47,328 nucleotides of DNA from Polaromonas sp. Its GTDB lineage: Bacteria; Pseudomonadota; Gammaproteobacteria; Burkholderiales; Burkholderiaceae_C. Of the stretch, positions 12,181 through 21,582 are shown piece by piece (within the stretch, counting starts at the first letter, position 1; every line of letters begins with the position of its first letter). Under the pieces are notes generated by a model, which did no database searches, had not been told where the DNA came from, and saw only the letters and a list, made by a program, of their open reading frames with translations. The translations under genes were made by a program, and so were the position numbers. The stretch lies in the NCBI GenBank assembly GCA_028292745.1, contig JAQGLT010000111.1, positions 1-47,328 on the forward strand, read 5' to 3'.

Positions 12181-13800
12181 TTAGAGGCCGGAGGCAGCGA
12201 CTTGCTGAAAGAAACCGCGCGCTGCGGCATTGCAGAACGGTGGAATCAAGGTTCCGTGGTAGGCCTGAAGGACGGCAGAAGCTCCACCGTCAGACGCGCC
12301 CGCCGCGATGGCGGCAGTTGCCGTGCCGGCCTTGGCTTGGCTGAAGCCAGCCTTGGCGGCCGCGTAGGGGTCGCTGGCCCCCGTGGGCGCCGAGTCCACG
12401 TTGAGCACCGTGAGCAGGCCGGGCGCCACCGCCGCAGGCGAGGGGCTGGACCAGAAGCCCTGCATCAGCTGGGTGTGCACGCTGTAGAACACGGTCGGGT
12501 CGTTGCTGCCCGCGCACAGCAGCACCGGGCGGGTCGGCGTCCAGTTGCGCAGGTCGTTTTTCTTGGCGGCAATCCGCAGGGGGTGGCTGGGGTTTGCAGG
12601 CGGCGCGCCGCTGGTAACGACCGGAACGGCACCGTCGGGGTTGGCAATTGCGTCGAGCAGGTAGTTCAGGCGAAACTCGTTGGTGACAAGGTTGCTGGTG
12701 CCAAAGCCCAATGCGAACAGGGGCGCCAGCGAAGCCGGCGAGGTGGGCGGGGTGATCGCATTGAGCGTTGGCTGCAATGAGGGCGGCGAGCCCGCCGGCG
12801 CGGTGGGGGGAATCCGGTTGAACAAGGCGGTTTGTGGCAGCTTTCCGCCAGGGCCGGTCAGCGTGGAAAGCGGCGTATCGGTGGGCAGCAGGGTTTCAAT
12901 GCCGCTGGCATAGGCCGGCTCATAGACATCAGTGGGCTTGCTGTAGATATTGCCGTAGGCCTTTTGGTAGCTGTTGATCAGCAAGGGCGTGAACAGCGTG
13001 CTGCCCAGGTTGACGTTGCCGTAGAACACCGCGTCCCCCAAAGCCGACAGGGCATAGGGGCCCGACATGGGCGCGCTGGCGGTCACGGTCTGGCCCGCCG
13101 CCTGCATGGCCTTGTGGGTGGCCATGGCAACATGGCCGCCTTGCGAGTAGCCCGTGATGAACAGCTTGCCGCTGTCCTCCACCGGCTGCAGCAAGCCGGG
13201 CAGGGCTTTGCGCCCTGCGCTCAGGGCGTCCATCATTTCCCGGGACTGCTGCTCGGCATTCAGATAGGGGTGATAAGTCAGTTTGGACGCGTCGTAGCCT
13301 GCATAGTTGGGCGCCACCACGATGTAGCCCTGGGCGGCGTAGGTCGCGGCAACCAGCACGGCTTCGTTGTAGGCGGCCCCGCTTTCGTCCAGGAGGTTGG
13401 CGAGATTGAACGCCTTGGCAATGGTGGTGCCGTGGGCGTACAGCACGATGGGGCGGCTGCCGCTGCAACCTGGGCCGCCTGAAGGCGTCATCAAGGCGCC
13501 GGATGCATCGGTTGCCTCGCCAGCGCCGCCTACCGTGCCGTACTGGATGTACTGCACGTCGACACCGCATTTGGGGGTGCCGGCAATGGCCAGAAGATTG
13601 CGCCCGGTGGCGCTTGCACCGAGTTTTGCGGCAAAGTCGGCAGCCGTGAAAAAGGCGGTGCGCGGCGGCGGATTCTGGATCAGCGCGCCGCGTGCCGGCG
13701 TATTGTTGACAAAACCCAGGTTCGGCGGTGCGTCGCTGCCACCGCAAGCTGCCAGTAGCGCTGCGGATGCAACCACGCTCAATAAGTGTAGTGTTTTCAT
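12181..13800 (-). CDS. Lipoprotein alpha/beta hydrolase (lipase/esterase-like)
   Basis: Predicted membrane-anchored esterase or lipase of 539 residues. The N-terminus is a lipoprotein signal with lipobox LLAAC (acylated Cys19). The alpha/beta-hydrolase core shows PIVLYAHGTT (oxyanion-type HG, residues 118-126), a GYIVVAPNYAGYD strand, and the nucleophile elbow GYSQGG with Ser219. A later segment, RPVLLCAGSNDPTVFY, carries the expected acid residue. It resembles secretory lipases and tannase-like hydrolases more than PHB depolymerases, but the substrate cannot be told. The OmpW gene follows 18 bp downstream. Its leader carries a palindrome shared with the beta-oxidation operon (13825-13841), suggesting joint control with fatty-acid breakdown. 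Confidence 0.8.
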   Translation of the reverse strand: MKTLHLLSVVASAALLAACGGSDAPPNLGFVNNTPARGALIQNPPPRTAFFTAADFAAKLGASATGRNLLAIAGTPKCGVDVQYIQYGTVGGAGEATDASGALMTPSGGPGCSGSRPIVLYAHGTTIAKAFNLANLLDESGAAYNEAVLVAATYAAQGYIVVAPNYAGYDASKLTYHPYLNAEQQSREMMDALSAGRKALPGLLQPVEDSGKLFITGYSQGGHVAMATHKAMQAAGQTVTASAPMSGPYALSALGDAVFYGNVNLGSTLFTPLLINSYQKAYGNIYSKPTDVYEPAYASGIETLLPTDTPLSTLTGPGGKLPQTALFNRIPPTAPAGSPPSLQPTLNAITPPTSPASLAPLFALGFGTSNLVTNEFRLNYLLDAIANPDGAVPVVTSGAPPANPSHPLRIAAKKNDLRNWTPTRPVLLCAGSNDPTVFYSVHTQLMQGFWSSPSPAAVAPGLLTVLNVDSAPTGASDPYAAAKAGFSQAKAGTATAAIAAGASDGGASAVLQAYHGTLIPPFCNAAARGFFQQVAASGL

Positions 13801-13824
13801 GGTGGACTGTCCTGGATTAGAAAA

Positions 13825-13841
13825 AGTACGATCGTGTTATT
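13825..13841 (-). promoter_or_regulatory. Candidate operator with core ACGATCGT, upstream of the hydrolase gene
   Basis: The plus-strand sequence AGTACGATCGTGTTATT matches 15 of 17 positions of the site at 29035-29051. It lies downstream of the predicted promoter and 24 bp before the hydrolase ATG, a position fit for repression. Confidence 0.5.
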
Positions 13842-13849
13842 TGATGCAC

Positions 13850-13878
13850 TGAATATTAGCCAACTTACTACCTGCCAA
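13850..13878 (-). promoter_or_regulatory. Candidate sigma-70 promoter for the hydrolase-ompW pair
   Basis: On the minus strand, TTGGCA (13878-13873) and TATTCA (13855-13850) are separated by 17 bp. The predicted start lies just upstream of the candidate operator. Only sequence fit supports it. Confidence 0.4.
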
Positions 13879-13942
13879 TTGCGGGTTTATTGCTTATTGT
13901 GCTGCTGACGTGGCAGAAATACATCTGCGTACACTCTGCGGC

Positions 13943-14677
13943 ATGCCCCTTTCCCGCTTTGATTCCCTGGATGCGCTGCGTGGCACGGCCATTGTCTGGA
14001 TGACGGTCTTTCATTTGTGTTTCGACTTGAATCATTTTGGCTATCTGCATGAGAATTTCTACGCCGATCCATTCTGGGTCTGGCAGCGTACTGCCATCGT
14101 CAGCCTGTTTCTCTTCACTGCCGGGCTTGGCCAGGCCGTGGCTGCTCATCAGGGCCAAAGCTGGTCCCGTTTCTGGCGGCGCTGGAGACGGGTGGCAGGC
14201 GCTGCGCTGCTGGTCAGTGCCGGCTCTTATGCGATGTATCCCCAGAGCTTTATCTACTTTGGCGTGCTGCACGGCATGGCGGTGATGCTGCTGGTTGTCC
14301 GGCTGACGGCGGGCTGGGGCCGATGGCTCTGGCTTCTCGGCGGCATGGCAATTGCCTTGAAATTTACAGCCGCTGGTGTCATCACGGCATGGCCCGAAGC
14401 CGATTTTCTGAATCAGAAGATGTTCAACTGGCTGGGGCTGGTCAGCCGTAAACCCATCACCGAAGACTACGTTCCGCTGGTTCCCTGGCTGGGGGTGATG
14501 TGGTGGGGCATGGCGGCGGGCCGCTGGGCGCTGCACCAGCGGCCGCAGTGGTTCAGCCTGCAAACCGGTCCCGCGGGCCGTGCCCTGGCCAGCCTGGGCC
14601 GCTGGAGCCTGGGCTACTACCTGCTTCACCAGCCGCTGCTCATCGGTCTGCTGATGGCTGCGCACACGTTGAAATAG
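13943..14677 (+). CDS. DUF1624-type acyltransferase-like integral membrane protein
   Basis: A 244-residue polytopic membrane protein of the DUF1624 group (related to heparan-alpha-glucosaminide N-acetyltransferases and OpgC-like acyltransferases). The N-terminus SRFDSLDALRGTAIVWMTVFHLCFDLN is the hallmark: D.LRG..I..M..FH with a membrane-embedded His. About six or seven hydrophobic helices follow, including LFLFTAGLGQAV and a C-terminal GRWSLGYYLLHQPLLIGLL, which is also typical. The ATG at 13943 is chosen because the family begins close to the R.D.LRG motif; an in-frame start 11 codons upstream adds nothing family-like. Likely moves an acyl group to an envelope sugar, but the substrate is unknown. 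Divergent from the hydrolase gene. Confidence 0.82.
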   Translation: MPLSRFDSLDALRGTAIVWMTVFHLCFDLNHFGYLHENFYADPFWVWQRTAIVSLFLFTAGLGQAVAAHQGQSWSRFWRRWRRVAGAALLVSAGSYAMYPQSFIYFGVLHGMAVMLLVVRLTAGWGRWLWLLGGMAIALKFTAAGVITAWPEADFLNQKMFNWLGLVSRKPITEDYVPLVPWLGVMWWGMAAGRWALHQRPQWFSLQTGPAGRALASLGRWSLGYYLLHQPLLIGLLMAAHTLK

Positions 14678-14915
14678 GCGCGCAGCGCCGGATACAACGA
14701 CCCAAACCGCAACCAGCCGGGTGGGGACCGCACCTGGTCGTGGCTGGGCGACTCGTCCAGAAGGTCATCCATACAGCCGTCCGCATTGGACGAGGTATGT
14801 TTCAAGCTCACGGCTCTGCCGGCTTTTGCAAACGACGGCGTCCTACAGGTGACGTTGTGCCGGGTGGTTATGGTGATGGCTGGCGATTCTGCCGGCTTCC
14901 CTCCTTAACCACCAC

Positions 14916-17351
14916 ATGCCTAAAACCATTCCTCCGTCCAGTAGCGACCGCGCTGGTAAAAGCAGCACTGCCGCCAAGGCCGCAGCACGCAATACCGACA
15001 GCGGACCTGCCAAGATCGTCCCTGACGCCGGCGGCGATATCCATACAGCAAAAATGGCGCAGACCGAAGCTCTGGTGGCGGCGATGCCGTTTAACTCCAA
15101 CAAACCGGCCGAGCACGGATTTGACAATGCAATTGCACCGAAACCAGGCGCCACGGCCGAGCCGGCGTCCCGGCTGCCCACCGGCAGCACCTTGTCGGAA
15201 GAAAATGGCAATGAAAAAACCGGCAGCGTGGCGCCCGAGGGCGTCAACGCCACGATTGAGCCGCTGGACCGGGTGCGGGTGGACTCATCCGGCCAGATGC
15301 TGACCACCAACCAGGGTGTGGCGGTTGCAGACAACCAGAATTCCTTGAAGTTCGGCCTGCGCGGGCCGGCGCTCCTTGAAGATTTCGTATTGCGTGAAAA
15401 AATCACCCATTTTGACCACGAACGCATCCCCGAACGCATCGTGCATGCCCGGGGTTCGGGTGCCCACGGCTTTTTTGAGTGCTATGAACCGCTGACCCGG
15501 TACACCAAGGCCGCGCCCTTTCAGGAAGCAGGCAAGGTCACGCCGGTATTCGTCCGGTTCTCCACCGTGGCTGGCGAACGCGGCTCCAAGGACACGGCGC
15601 GAGACGTGCGCGGCTTCGCTGTCAAGTTCTACACCGATGAAGGCAACTGGGACCTGGTGGGCAACAACATTCCGGTGTTTTTCATCCAGGACGCGATGAA
15701 GTTTCCCGACCTCGTGCATGCCGTCAAACCCGAGCCGCATCACCAGATGCCGCAGGCAGCCAGCGCGCACGACACGTTCTGGGATTTCGTGTCACTCATG
15801 CCTGAGTCGACCCACATGCTGATGTGGCAGATGTCAGATCGCGCCATCCCGCGCAGCTATGCCACCATGCAGGGATTCGGCGTCCACAGCTTTCGTCTGG
15901 TCAACGAGGCGGGCGAGTCCGTGTTCGTCAAGTTTCACTGGAGCCCGATGGCTGGCACGCATTCGCTGGTATGGGACGAAGCTGTCAAGATTTCCGGCGC
16001 CGACCCGGATTACCACCGCCGGGATCTGTGGGAGCGGATCGAATCCGGCGCCTACCCGGAGTATGAACTCGGGGTGCAGATTTTCACCGAGGAGCAGGCG
16101 CAGGCTTTCAGCTTCGACATCCTGGATGCGACCAAGATCATCCCTGAAGAGCTGGTCCCGGTCCAGCCTGTCGGCCGGATGGTGCTCAACCGCAATCCGG
16201 ACAACTTTTTTGCCGAGACCGAGCAGGTGGCGTTCTGTACGGCGCATGTGGTGCCGGGGATCGACTTCTCCAACGACCCGCTGTTGGCCGGACGCATCCA
16301 TTCTTATGTCGATACCCAGATTTCACGCCTGGGCGGACCGAACTTTCATGAGCTTCCCATCAATTCGCCGATTGCCCCGGTCCACAACAACCAGCGCGAC
16401 GGCATGCACCGGCAGGCCATCCACCGGGGCCGGGTGAACTACGAGCCCAATTCCCTGGCGGGCGGCTGCCCTTTCCAGGCCGGGGCGGCGCAGGGGTTTG
16501 TTACCGTGCCGGCGCGGCTGCAGGCCCAGGAAGAGCAGGCCAAGGTGCGCGGCAAGCCCGAAAAATTTGCCGACCATTACACGCAGGCCACGCTCTTCTA
16601 TGAAAGCCAGACGCCGGTCGAGCAGGCCCATATCGCGGCGGCTTTCCGGTTCGAGCTGAGCAAGGTCACGGTGCCCGCGATTCGGGAGCGCACCGTCTCC
16701 ATGCTGCGCAATGCGTCGGAAGACCTGGCGCGCCAGGTGGCCGAGGGCTTGGGAATGAGCCCGCTGCCCGATCCGATGCCCTTGGCGCTGGCCCAGGCGG
16801 CCAAACCCGAGGTGACGAAGTCCCCGCCGCTGTCGCTGATGGCGCGGCCCGGCGACGGCAGCATCAAGGCACGCAAGATCGCGCTGCTGATCGCCCCCGG
16901 CGTAAGGGGCGAGTCGATCGCGCAGGTGCAGGCCGCCTTGCTGGCCGAAGGGGCGGTTCCCCGTCTGGTGGCGTCCCGCATCGGCGCGGTCGCCACGGCC
17001 GAGGGCGAAACGCTGCAGGCCGATGCTTCGCTTGAAAACGAACCGGGCTTCCTGTTCGATGCCCTGGTTCTGCCGGATGGACAGGTCGGCGTGGAGGCAT
17101 TGGCCAGGGAAGGCCACACGATGGAATTCATCAAGGACCAGTACCGGCATTGCAAAACCATCCTGGTTCTGGGCGCTTCGACAGCGCTGCTCGACAAGGC
17201 CGGGGTGAGCAGCACATTGCCGAGCGGCAAGCCCGATGCCGGGCTGATCATTGCGCCTTCGGGCAGTGCGGCTGACGCGGCCGCTGCCTTTATCAAGGGC
17301 ATTGCGCAGCATCGTCACACCGAACGCGAGACCGATCCGCCTCGGGTGTAA
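14916..17351 (+). CDS. katE: Large-subunit (HPII-type) catalase
   Basis: Breaks hydrogen peroxide into water and oxygen. At 811 residues it is a clade-2 large catalase. A low-complexity N-terminal extension (residues 1-140, longer than usual) comes first, then the haem core. Visible in the core are catalytic His177 in [15 protein letters not shown], the catalytic Asn in [13 protein letters not shown] (near residue 250), and the proximal Tyr in [19 protein letters not shown]. After about residue 640 a flavodoxin/DJ-1-like C-terminal domain follows ([17 protein letters not shown]). No clear Shine-Dalgarno precedes the ATG (CCTCCTTAACCACCAC), so the exact start is less certain. It ends at a strong bidirectional terminator. 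Confidence 0.95.
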   Translation: MPKTIPPSSSDRAGKSSTAAKAAARNTDSGPAKIVPDAGGDIHTAKMAQTEALVAAMPFNSNKPAEHGFDNAIAPKPGATAEPASRLPTGSTLSEENGNEKTGSVAPEGVNATIEPLDRVRVDSSGQMLTTNQGVAVADNQNSLKFGLRGPALLEDFVLREKITHFDHERIPERIVHARGSGAHGFFECYEPLTRYTKAAPFQEAGKVTPVFVRFSTVAGERGSKDTARDVRGFAVKFYTDEGNWDLVGNNIPVFFIQDAMKFPDLVHAVKPEPHHQMPQAASAHDTFWDFVSLMPESTHMLMWQMSDRAIPRSYATMQGFGVHSFRLVNEAGESVFVKFHWSPMAGTHSLVWDEAVKISGADPDYHRRDLWERIESGAYPEYELGVQIFTEEQAQAFSFDILDATKIIPEELVPVQPVGRMVLNRNPDNFFAETEQVAFCTAHVVPGIDFSNDPLLAGRIHSYVDTQISRLGGPNFHELPINSPIAPVHNNQRDGMHRQAIHRGRVNYEPNSLAGGCPFQAGAAQGFVTVPARLQAQEEQAKVRGKPEKFADHYTQATLFYESQTPVEQAHIAAAFRFELSKVTVPAIRERTVSMLRNASEDLARQVAEGLGMSPLPDPMPLALAQAAKPEVTKSPPLSLMARPGDGSIKARKIALLIAPGVRGESIAQVQAALLAEGAVPRLVASRIGAVATAEGETLQADASLENEPGFLFDALVLPDGQVGVEALAREGHTMEFIKDQYRHCKTILVLGASTALLDKAGVSSTLPSGKPDAGLIIAPSGSAADAAAAFIKGIAQHRHTERETDPPRV

Positions 17352-17364
17352 ACGAACCGGGTAT

Positions 17365-17396
17365 AAAAAAACGCGGCCTGGGCCGCGTTTTTTATT
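17365..17396. terminator. Bidirectional intrinsic terminator between katE and the isomerase gene
   Basis: A run of A, then ACGCGGC, loop CTGG, GCCGCGT, then a run of T. A-tract and T-tract make it work for both the plus-strand katE and the minus-strand isomerase gene. Confidence 0.9.
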
Positions 17397-17416
17397 TTCG
17401 TGGCACGGGGCCAGCG

Positions 17417-18208
17417 TTACTCGACTTTGGCTTTTTTACGCAGTTCCTCCTGGAATGCGGCCAGCTTTTGCTGCTGCATCTGCTGGGCAATCTGTGGTTT
17501 CACTTCTTCAAAGGCCGGCAGTTGGGCGGTGCGGATATCGTCCACCCGGATGATGTGGTAACCGAACTGCGACTTCACCGGGGTTTCCGATGTCTGGCCC
17601 TTGTTCAGCTTGAGCAGCGCTTCGGTGAATTCAGGGACATAGCTGGCCGGGTTGGCCCAGTCCAGGTCGCCGCCCTTGGCACCAGAGCCTGGATCCTTGG
17701 ACTGCTTCTTGGCGATGTCTTCAAACTTTCCGCCTTTTTTCAGGCTCGCGATGATGGCCTTGGCCTCAGCTTCCTTTTCGACCAGGATGTGGTGTGCCTT
17801 GTATTCCTTGCCGCCGTTGGCTGCCGCGAACTTGTCGTATTCGGCCTTGAGGTCGGCATCGGTCACCGGATTGGCCTGCTGGTATTTGGCGAACAGCTCG
17901 CGGATCATCAGGGTCTGGCGGGCCAGCTCCATCTGTGCTTTGAAGTCTTCGCTGGCGGCCACGCCCTGTTTCTCGGCTTCCTGCATGAAGATCTCGCGCG
18001 CGATGACTTCCTCGCGGATCTGGCCTTCCATTTCCGGCGTCACCGGCCGGCCGGCCTTGGCGACTTGCTGGGTCAGCGCATCCAAGCGGGTTTTGGGCAC
18101 GGCCTTGCCGTTGACGATGGCCAGGTTCTGGGCCATCGCACCCTGCGCGCTCACAGCCAGCAAGCTGGCCATGGCGGTAGCCAGTAAAAGTTGTTTCTTG
18201 ATGATCAA
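17417..18208 (-). CDS. Periplasmic parvulin-type peptidyl-prolyl isomerase
   Basis: Predicted periplasmic foldase that catalyses proline isomerisation in exported proteins. The 263-residue precursor has a signal peptide ending SAQGAMA before QNLAIVNGK. An N-terminal chaperone-like helical region (residues 30-130) follows. The parvulin domain holds YKAHHILVEKEAEAKAIIASL, GGDLDWANPASYVPEF and SQFGYHIIRVDD. A Lys/Glu-rich tail ends it. Start: TTG at 18208, because GAGGA lies 6 bases upstream and the signal peptide begins directly (LIIKKQLLLATAMASL); the nearest internal ATG would cut off the basic n-region. It follows bolA by 70 bp and is probably cotranscribed with yciB-bolA. PpiC/SurA-like, but neither symbol is certain. 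Confidence 0.88.
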   Translation of the reverse strand: MIIKKQLLLATAMASLLAVSAQGAMAQNLAIVNGKAVPKTRLDALTQQVAKAGRPVTPEMEGQIREEVIAREIFMQEAEKQGVAASEDFKAQMELARQTLMIRELFAKYQQANPVTDADLKAEYDKFAAANGGKEYKAHHILVEKEAEAKAIIASLKKGGKFEDIAKKQSKDPGSGAKGGDLDWANPASYVPEFTEALLKLNKGQTSETPVKSQFGYHIIRVDDIRTAQLPAFEEVKPQIAQQMQQQKLAAFQEELRKKAKVE

Positions 18209-18278
18209 AGGAGTTCCTCGGTTGATGTGGGGGAAATTTGATTGATGCCAGGCAAAGGCAGGGCCTTTTTGCGAACAA

Positions 18279-18587
18279 TCAAGGTGGTAAGGAAGAGTCA
18301 ACGATCTCGATGGCCAGCGCGTGCAGGCCCTGATCGATGAAATTTTGCATTGCATCATACACAAGCCGATGGCATGCCACTCGGCTCTTGCCTGCAAACG
18401 CCGGGCTGGCAATGCGCACCCGAAAGTGCGACCCAAAACCCTGCGCGTTGGCGCCTGCATGGCCTGCATGCGAAGCGCTTTCATCGATGACTTCAAGCCG
18501 CGTGGGTTGCAGCCGGGCTTGCAGCCGCTGCTCGATTTCCTTCAGCTGTATGGGCCGGGCAGCAGGGGAAGCGGGTCCGGTGCTCAT
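18279..18587 (-). CDS. bolA: BolA family protein
   Basis: A 102-residue BolA-like protein, a family linked to iron-sulfur cluster handling with monothiol glutaredoxins and to morphology under stress. It shows the class II KH-like fold markers: IEQRLQARLQPTRLEVIDESASHAGH, GSHFRVRIASPAFAGKSRVACHRLVYDAM and a final LHALAIEI. The conserved His in CHRLVY, used for cluster binding in the family, is present. Start: the ATG at 18587 overlaps the end of yciB by four bases (ATGA), showing translational coupling; the frame extends upstream inside yciB but without family-like sequence. Confidence 0.9.
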   Translation of the reverse strand: MSTGPASPAARPIQLKEIEQRLQARLQPTRLEVIDESASHAGHAGANAQGFGSHFRVRIASPAFAGKSRVACHRLVYDAMQNFIDQGLHALAIEIVDSSLPP

Positions 18588-19210
18588 GACGTCGCGTCCG
18601 GCTTGATGTGCTTGTTCAGGAAAAACACCTGTGCCAGGATAAACACCAGCATCAGCCCCATGCCGCCGAAGAGCTTGAAATTCACCCAGACGCTGGTCGG
18701 AAAATTGAAGGCCACCCACAGGTTAAGGCAACCCATGGCGGCGAAAAATGCCGCCCAGCTGAAATTGACGTTGCGCCAGACGGCATCGGGCAGGCTCATC
18801 TGCGCGCCCATCAGCGCCTTGATGCCGTTCTTGTTGAAGACCAGCTGGCCAATCAGCAAAGAGGCCCCCATCACCCAGTACAGCACCGTCGGTTTCCATT
18901 TGATAAAGCTTTCGCTGTGAAAGTAAATCGTGGCGCCGCCCAGGGCGGTGACCAGGGCCAGGCTGATCCACAGCATGGTGTCCACTTTGCCGCCACGTGC
19001 CTTGAGCCACACGATCTGAGCCAGCGTGGCGACGATCACCACTACCGTGGCAAGCAGCACCGGCGCCTCGGCCGGGCCGACAACGCCGCCAGAAACCATG
19101 AACCCGAGCCAGTCGGTCGCGGTGCTGGCGGCCCAGTCCTTGTGGGCTTCAGCGTACTTGAACATGCCGAAAAACAGGGCGATAGGCAGGAAATCGAGCA
19201 GAATTTTCAT
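18584..19210 (-). CDS. yciB: Inner-membrane septation protein YciB/IspZ
   Basis: A 208-residue integral membrane protein of the YciB (intracellular septation A) family, which in other bacteria takes part in cell-envelope synthesis and division. The start MKILLDFLPIALFFGMFKYA is the family signature. Five or six hydrophobic helices follow, with FIKWKPTVLYWVMGASLLIGQ and a conserved WR..N..WA.FF segment (VWRNVNFSWAAFFAAMGCLN). It is slightly longer than the E. coli protein because of an insert near residues 25-45. First gene of the yciB-bolA-isomerase run, overlapping bolA by 4 bp. The region just upstream (19211-19450) is repeat DNA. Confidence 0.93.
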   Translation of the reverse strand: MKILLDFLPIALFFGMFKYAEAHKDWAASTATDWLGFMVSGGVVGPAEAPVLLATVVVIVATLAQIVWLKARGGKVDTMLWISLALVTALGGATIYFHSESFIKWKPTVLYWVMGASLLIGQLVFNKNGIKALMGAQMSLPDAVWRNVNFSWAAFFAAMGCLNLWVAFNFPTSVWVNFKLFGGMGLMLVFILAQVFFLNKHIKPDATS

Positions 19211-19307
19211 AGAGGTAATTATGTAGAGCTAAAAGAGTTAATTAGCGGGCCTGCAAAGCGCAATAGGCAAATGTAAAGGCATTGACCAGCCCATTCCAGC
19301 CCAGCCA

Positions 19308-19450
19308 GGGCCATGGAACCGGCTTTGCCGGGCCATAGGCGCAGCGGCCCCCTCGGGGGCAGCGAACCACGCGAAGCGGGGAGCGTGGGGGCAAGTCCAC
19401 GGCTTTGCCGGGCCATAGGCGCAGCGGCCCCCTCGGGGGAGCGTGGGGGC
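19308..19450. repeat. Two tandem copies of the GC-rich dispersed repeat
   Basis: Copy 1 (about 19308-19393) is full length; copy 2 (about 19400-19450) lacks the middle. Shared blocks: CGGCTTTGCCGGGCCATAGG, CGCAGCGGCCCCCTCGGGGG, and GGGAGCGTGGGGGC at the right end. The left block is an inverted repeat (CCGGCTTTGCCGG) and the centre is another (CCCCCTCGGGGG), so the transcript would fold strongly. It lies between msrB and yciB on the minus strand. Open frames across it (for example 19219-19416) are repeat-derived. Confidence 0.85.
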
Positions 19451-19867
<417 letters not shown>

Positions 19868-19899
19868 TTAAAAGTCCGGTTCAATAAAAATAGATGGCT

Positions 19900-21390
19900 T
19901 CAGGAACTGCAGCTGATGGCGATCGACGCGGCCCAGTCGGGCGGGAATCCCGCAAAGGCATCCTGTCCGGGATGCTCGTCAAACGGGGCCTGCAGCAAAG
20001 CCAGCAAGGTATCGACCTGCGAAAAGTCTTTTAGTTTCGCGGCCTGTATGGCTTCTTCGCCAAGATGGTTGCGCAGCACGAATTTGGGGTTGCTTTTCAG
20101 CATCAAATCGGCACGCAGCGCACTGTCCACGGGCGCAATGCGCTCTGAATACTGTAGCAACCACGCATTGAAGGACTCGCGGTCAAAAAACAGGTCGCGC
20201 ACCGGCTCATGGCCGCTTTGCGTGCTCAGGCCGCACAGACGGCGCCAGAAAATCGTGTAGTCGACGCGGTTGGCGGCCAGCAGCTGAAAGGTGCTGTCGA
20301 TCAGCGCCTTGTCGCCGGGCTGTTCGTCGGGCAGGCCCAGCTTGGCGCGCATGCGGGCCTGCAGCGCATCCGGAAAAACGGTTTTGTAGGACTCCAGCGC
20401 CGCCAGCGCATCTTCCTGGTTGTCGATCAGCGGCAGCAGCGCCTGGCCCAGGCAGAACAGGTTCCAGTAAGCCATGTTGGGCTGGCGGTTGTAGGCATAA
20501 CGGCCCTGCTCGTCCGAATGGTTGCAGACATGGCCGGGATCGAACGCATCCAGGAACTGAAAAGGGCCGTAGTCGATCGTCAAGCCCAGGATGCTCATGT
20601 TGTCGGTGTTCATCACGCCATGGCAAAAGCCCACCGCCTGCCAGGCGGCCATCATGCGCGCCGTGCGTTCGCTGACGGCCTGGAGCAGGGCGGCGTAAGG
20701 CTGTCTGGCGTCCCTGCATGCAGGATAGAACCGGCTGATGACGTAATCGGCCAGGGCCCTGAGCTGCTCTGGCTGGTTGCGGTAGCTGAAGTGCTCGAAA
20801 TGGCCGAAACGGATGAAGCTCGGCGCGGTGCGCGTCACCACCGCCGCGGTTTCAATCTCTTCGCGCCGCACCGGCGCATCGGAGCCGGTGACGCAAAGGG
20901 CGCGGGTGGTGGGAATCCCCAGGCCGTGCATGGCTTCGGAGCACAAGAATTCGCGAATCGAACTGCGCAGCACGGCCCGGCCATCGCCCATGCGGGAGTA
21001 GGGTGTGCGCCCGGCGCCCTTGAGCTGGATTTCCTGCGGTCCTAGCGGCGTTTCGATTTCACCCAGCAGCAAGGCCCGGCCGTCGCCGAGCTGGCCGGCC
21101 CACACGCCGAACTGGTGGCCGCTGTAAACGCCGGCCAGCGGCCGGGCGCCCGGCAACGGCTGGTTTCCCGTCAGCGCGGCCAGGGCCTCGGCCGATTCGA
21201 GCCAGTGCTCCTCCAGCCCCAATTCGCGGGCGTGGGCGCGGTTGCGTCCGACCCAGTACGGCGAAGGCAGCGGGCTGGGCGCCAGTTCGCTAAAAAAGCC
21301 CGGGCCCAGGCCGGCAAAAGTATTGACCCATTTCAGATGGGCTTGGGCGGTATCGGGTTCGGTGGCAAGGGAGTCGGTGAGGTGTCTCAT
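19900..21390 (-). CDS. selO: SelO/YdiU family protein adenylyltransferase
   Basis: Pseudokinase-fold enzyme of the SelO family, which in characterised members transfers AMP to Ser/Thr/Tyr residues and is linked to oxidative stress. The 496-residue product has [72 protein letters not shown] with the metal-binding NTDN and DYG elements, and a C-terminal SCSS. The Cys there stands where vertebrate SelO has selenocysteine. Start: ATG at 21390 ([12 protein letters not shown]), which fits family length; an open extension of 39 codons upstream is not family-like. Followed by msrB. Confidence 0.95.
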   Translation of the reverse strand: MRHLTDSLATEPDTAQAHLKWVNTFAGLGPGFFSELAPSPLPSPYWVGRNRAHARELGLEEHWLESAEALAALTGNQPLPGARPLAGVYSGHQFGVWAGQLGDGRALLLGEIETPLGPQEIQLKGAGRTPYSRMGDGRAVLRSSIREFLCSEAMHGLGIPTTRALCVTGSDAPVRREEIETAAVVTRTAPSFIRFGHFEHFSYRNQPEQLRALADYVISRFYPACRDARQPYAALLQAVSERTARMMAAWQAVGFCHGVMNTDNMSILGLTIDYGPFQFLDAFDPGHVCNHSDEQGRYAYNRQPNMAYWNLFCLGQALLPLIDNQEDALAALESYKTVFPDALQARMRAKLGLPDEQPGDKALIDSTFQLLAANRVDYTIFWRRLCGLSTQSGHEPVRDLFFDRESFNAWLLQYSERIAPVDSALRADLMLKSNPKFVLRNHLGEEAIQAAKLKDFSQVDTLLALLQAPFDEHPGQDAFAGFPPDWAASIAISCSS

Positions 21391-21582
21391 CCTTCCAATT
21401 GTCCTATGGCACCAGCAGCCCCGCGCAACAAGGGGTAACCAGGGCCGGGCTGCCGGCAAGGTGTCGCCTAGGTACCCTGATACGGACTTTCCCGCTGCAG
21501 GCCGCAAAGCACGGCCTGTACCATGCGCGAGGAAGCAATTCGAATTTCAACGCACGCCCGGTCGGGCACCAAAGGAAAAACG

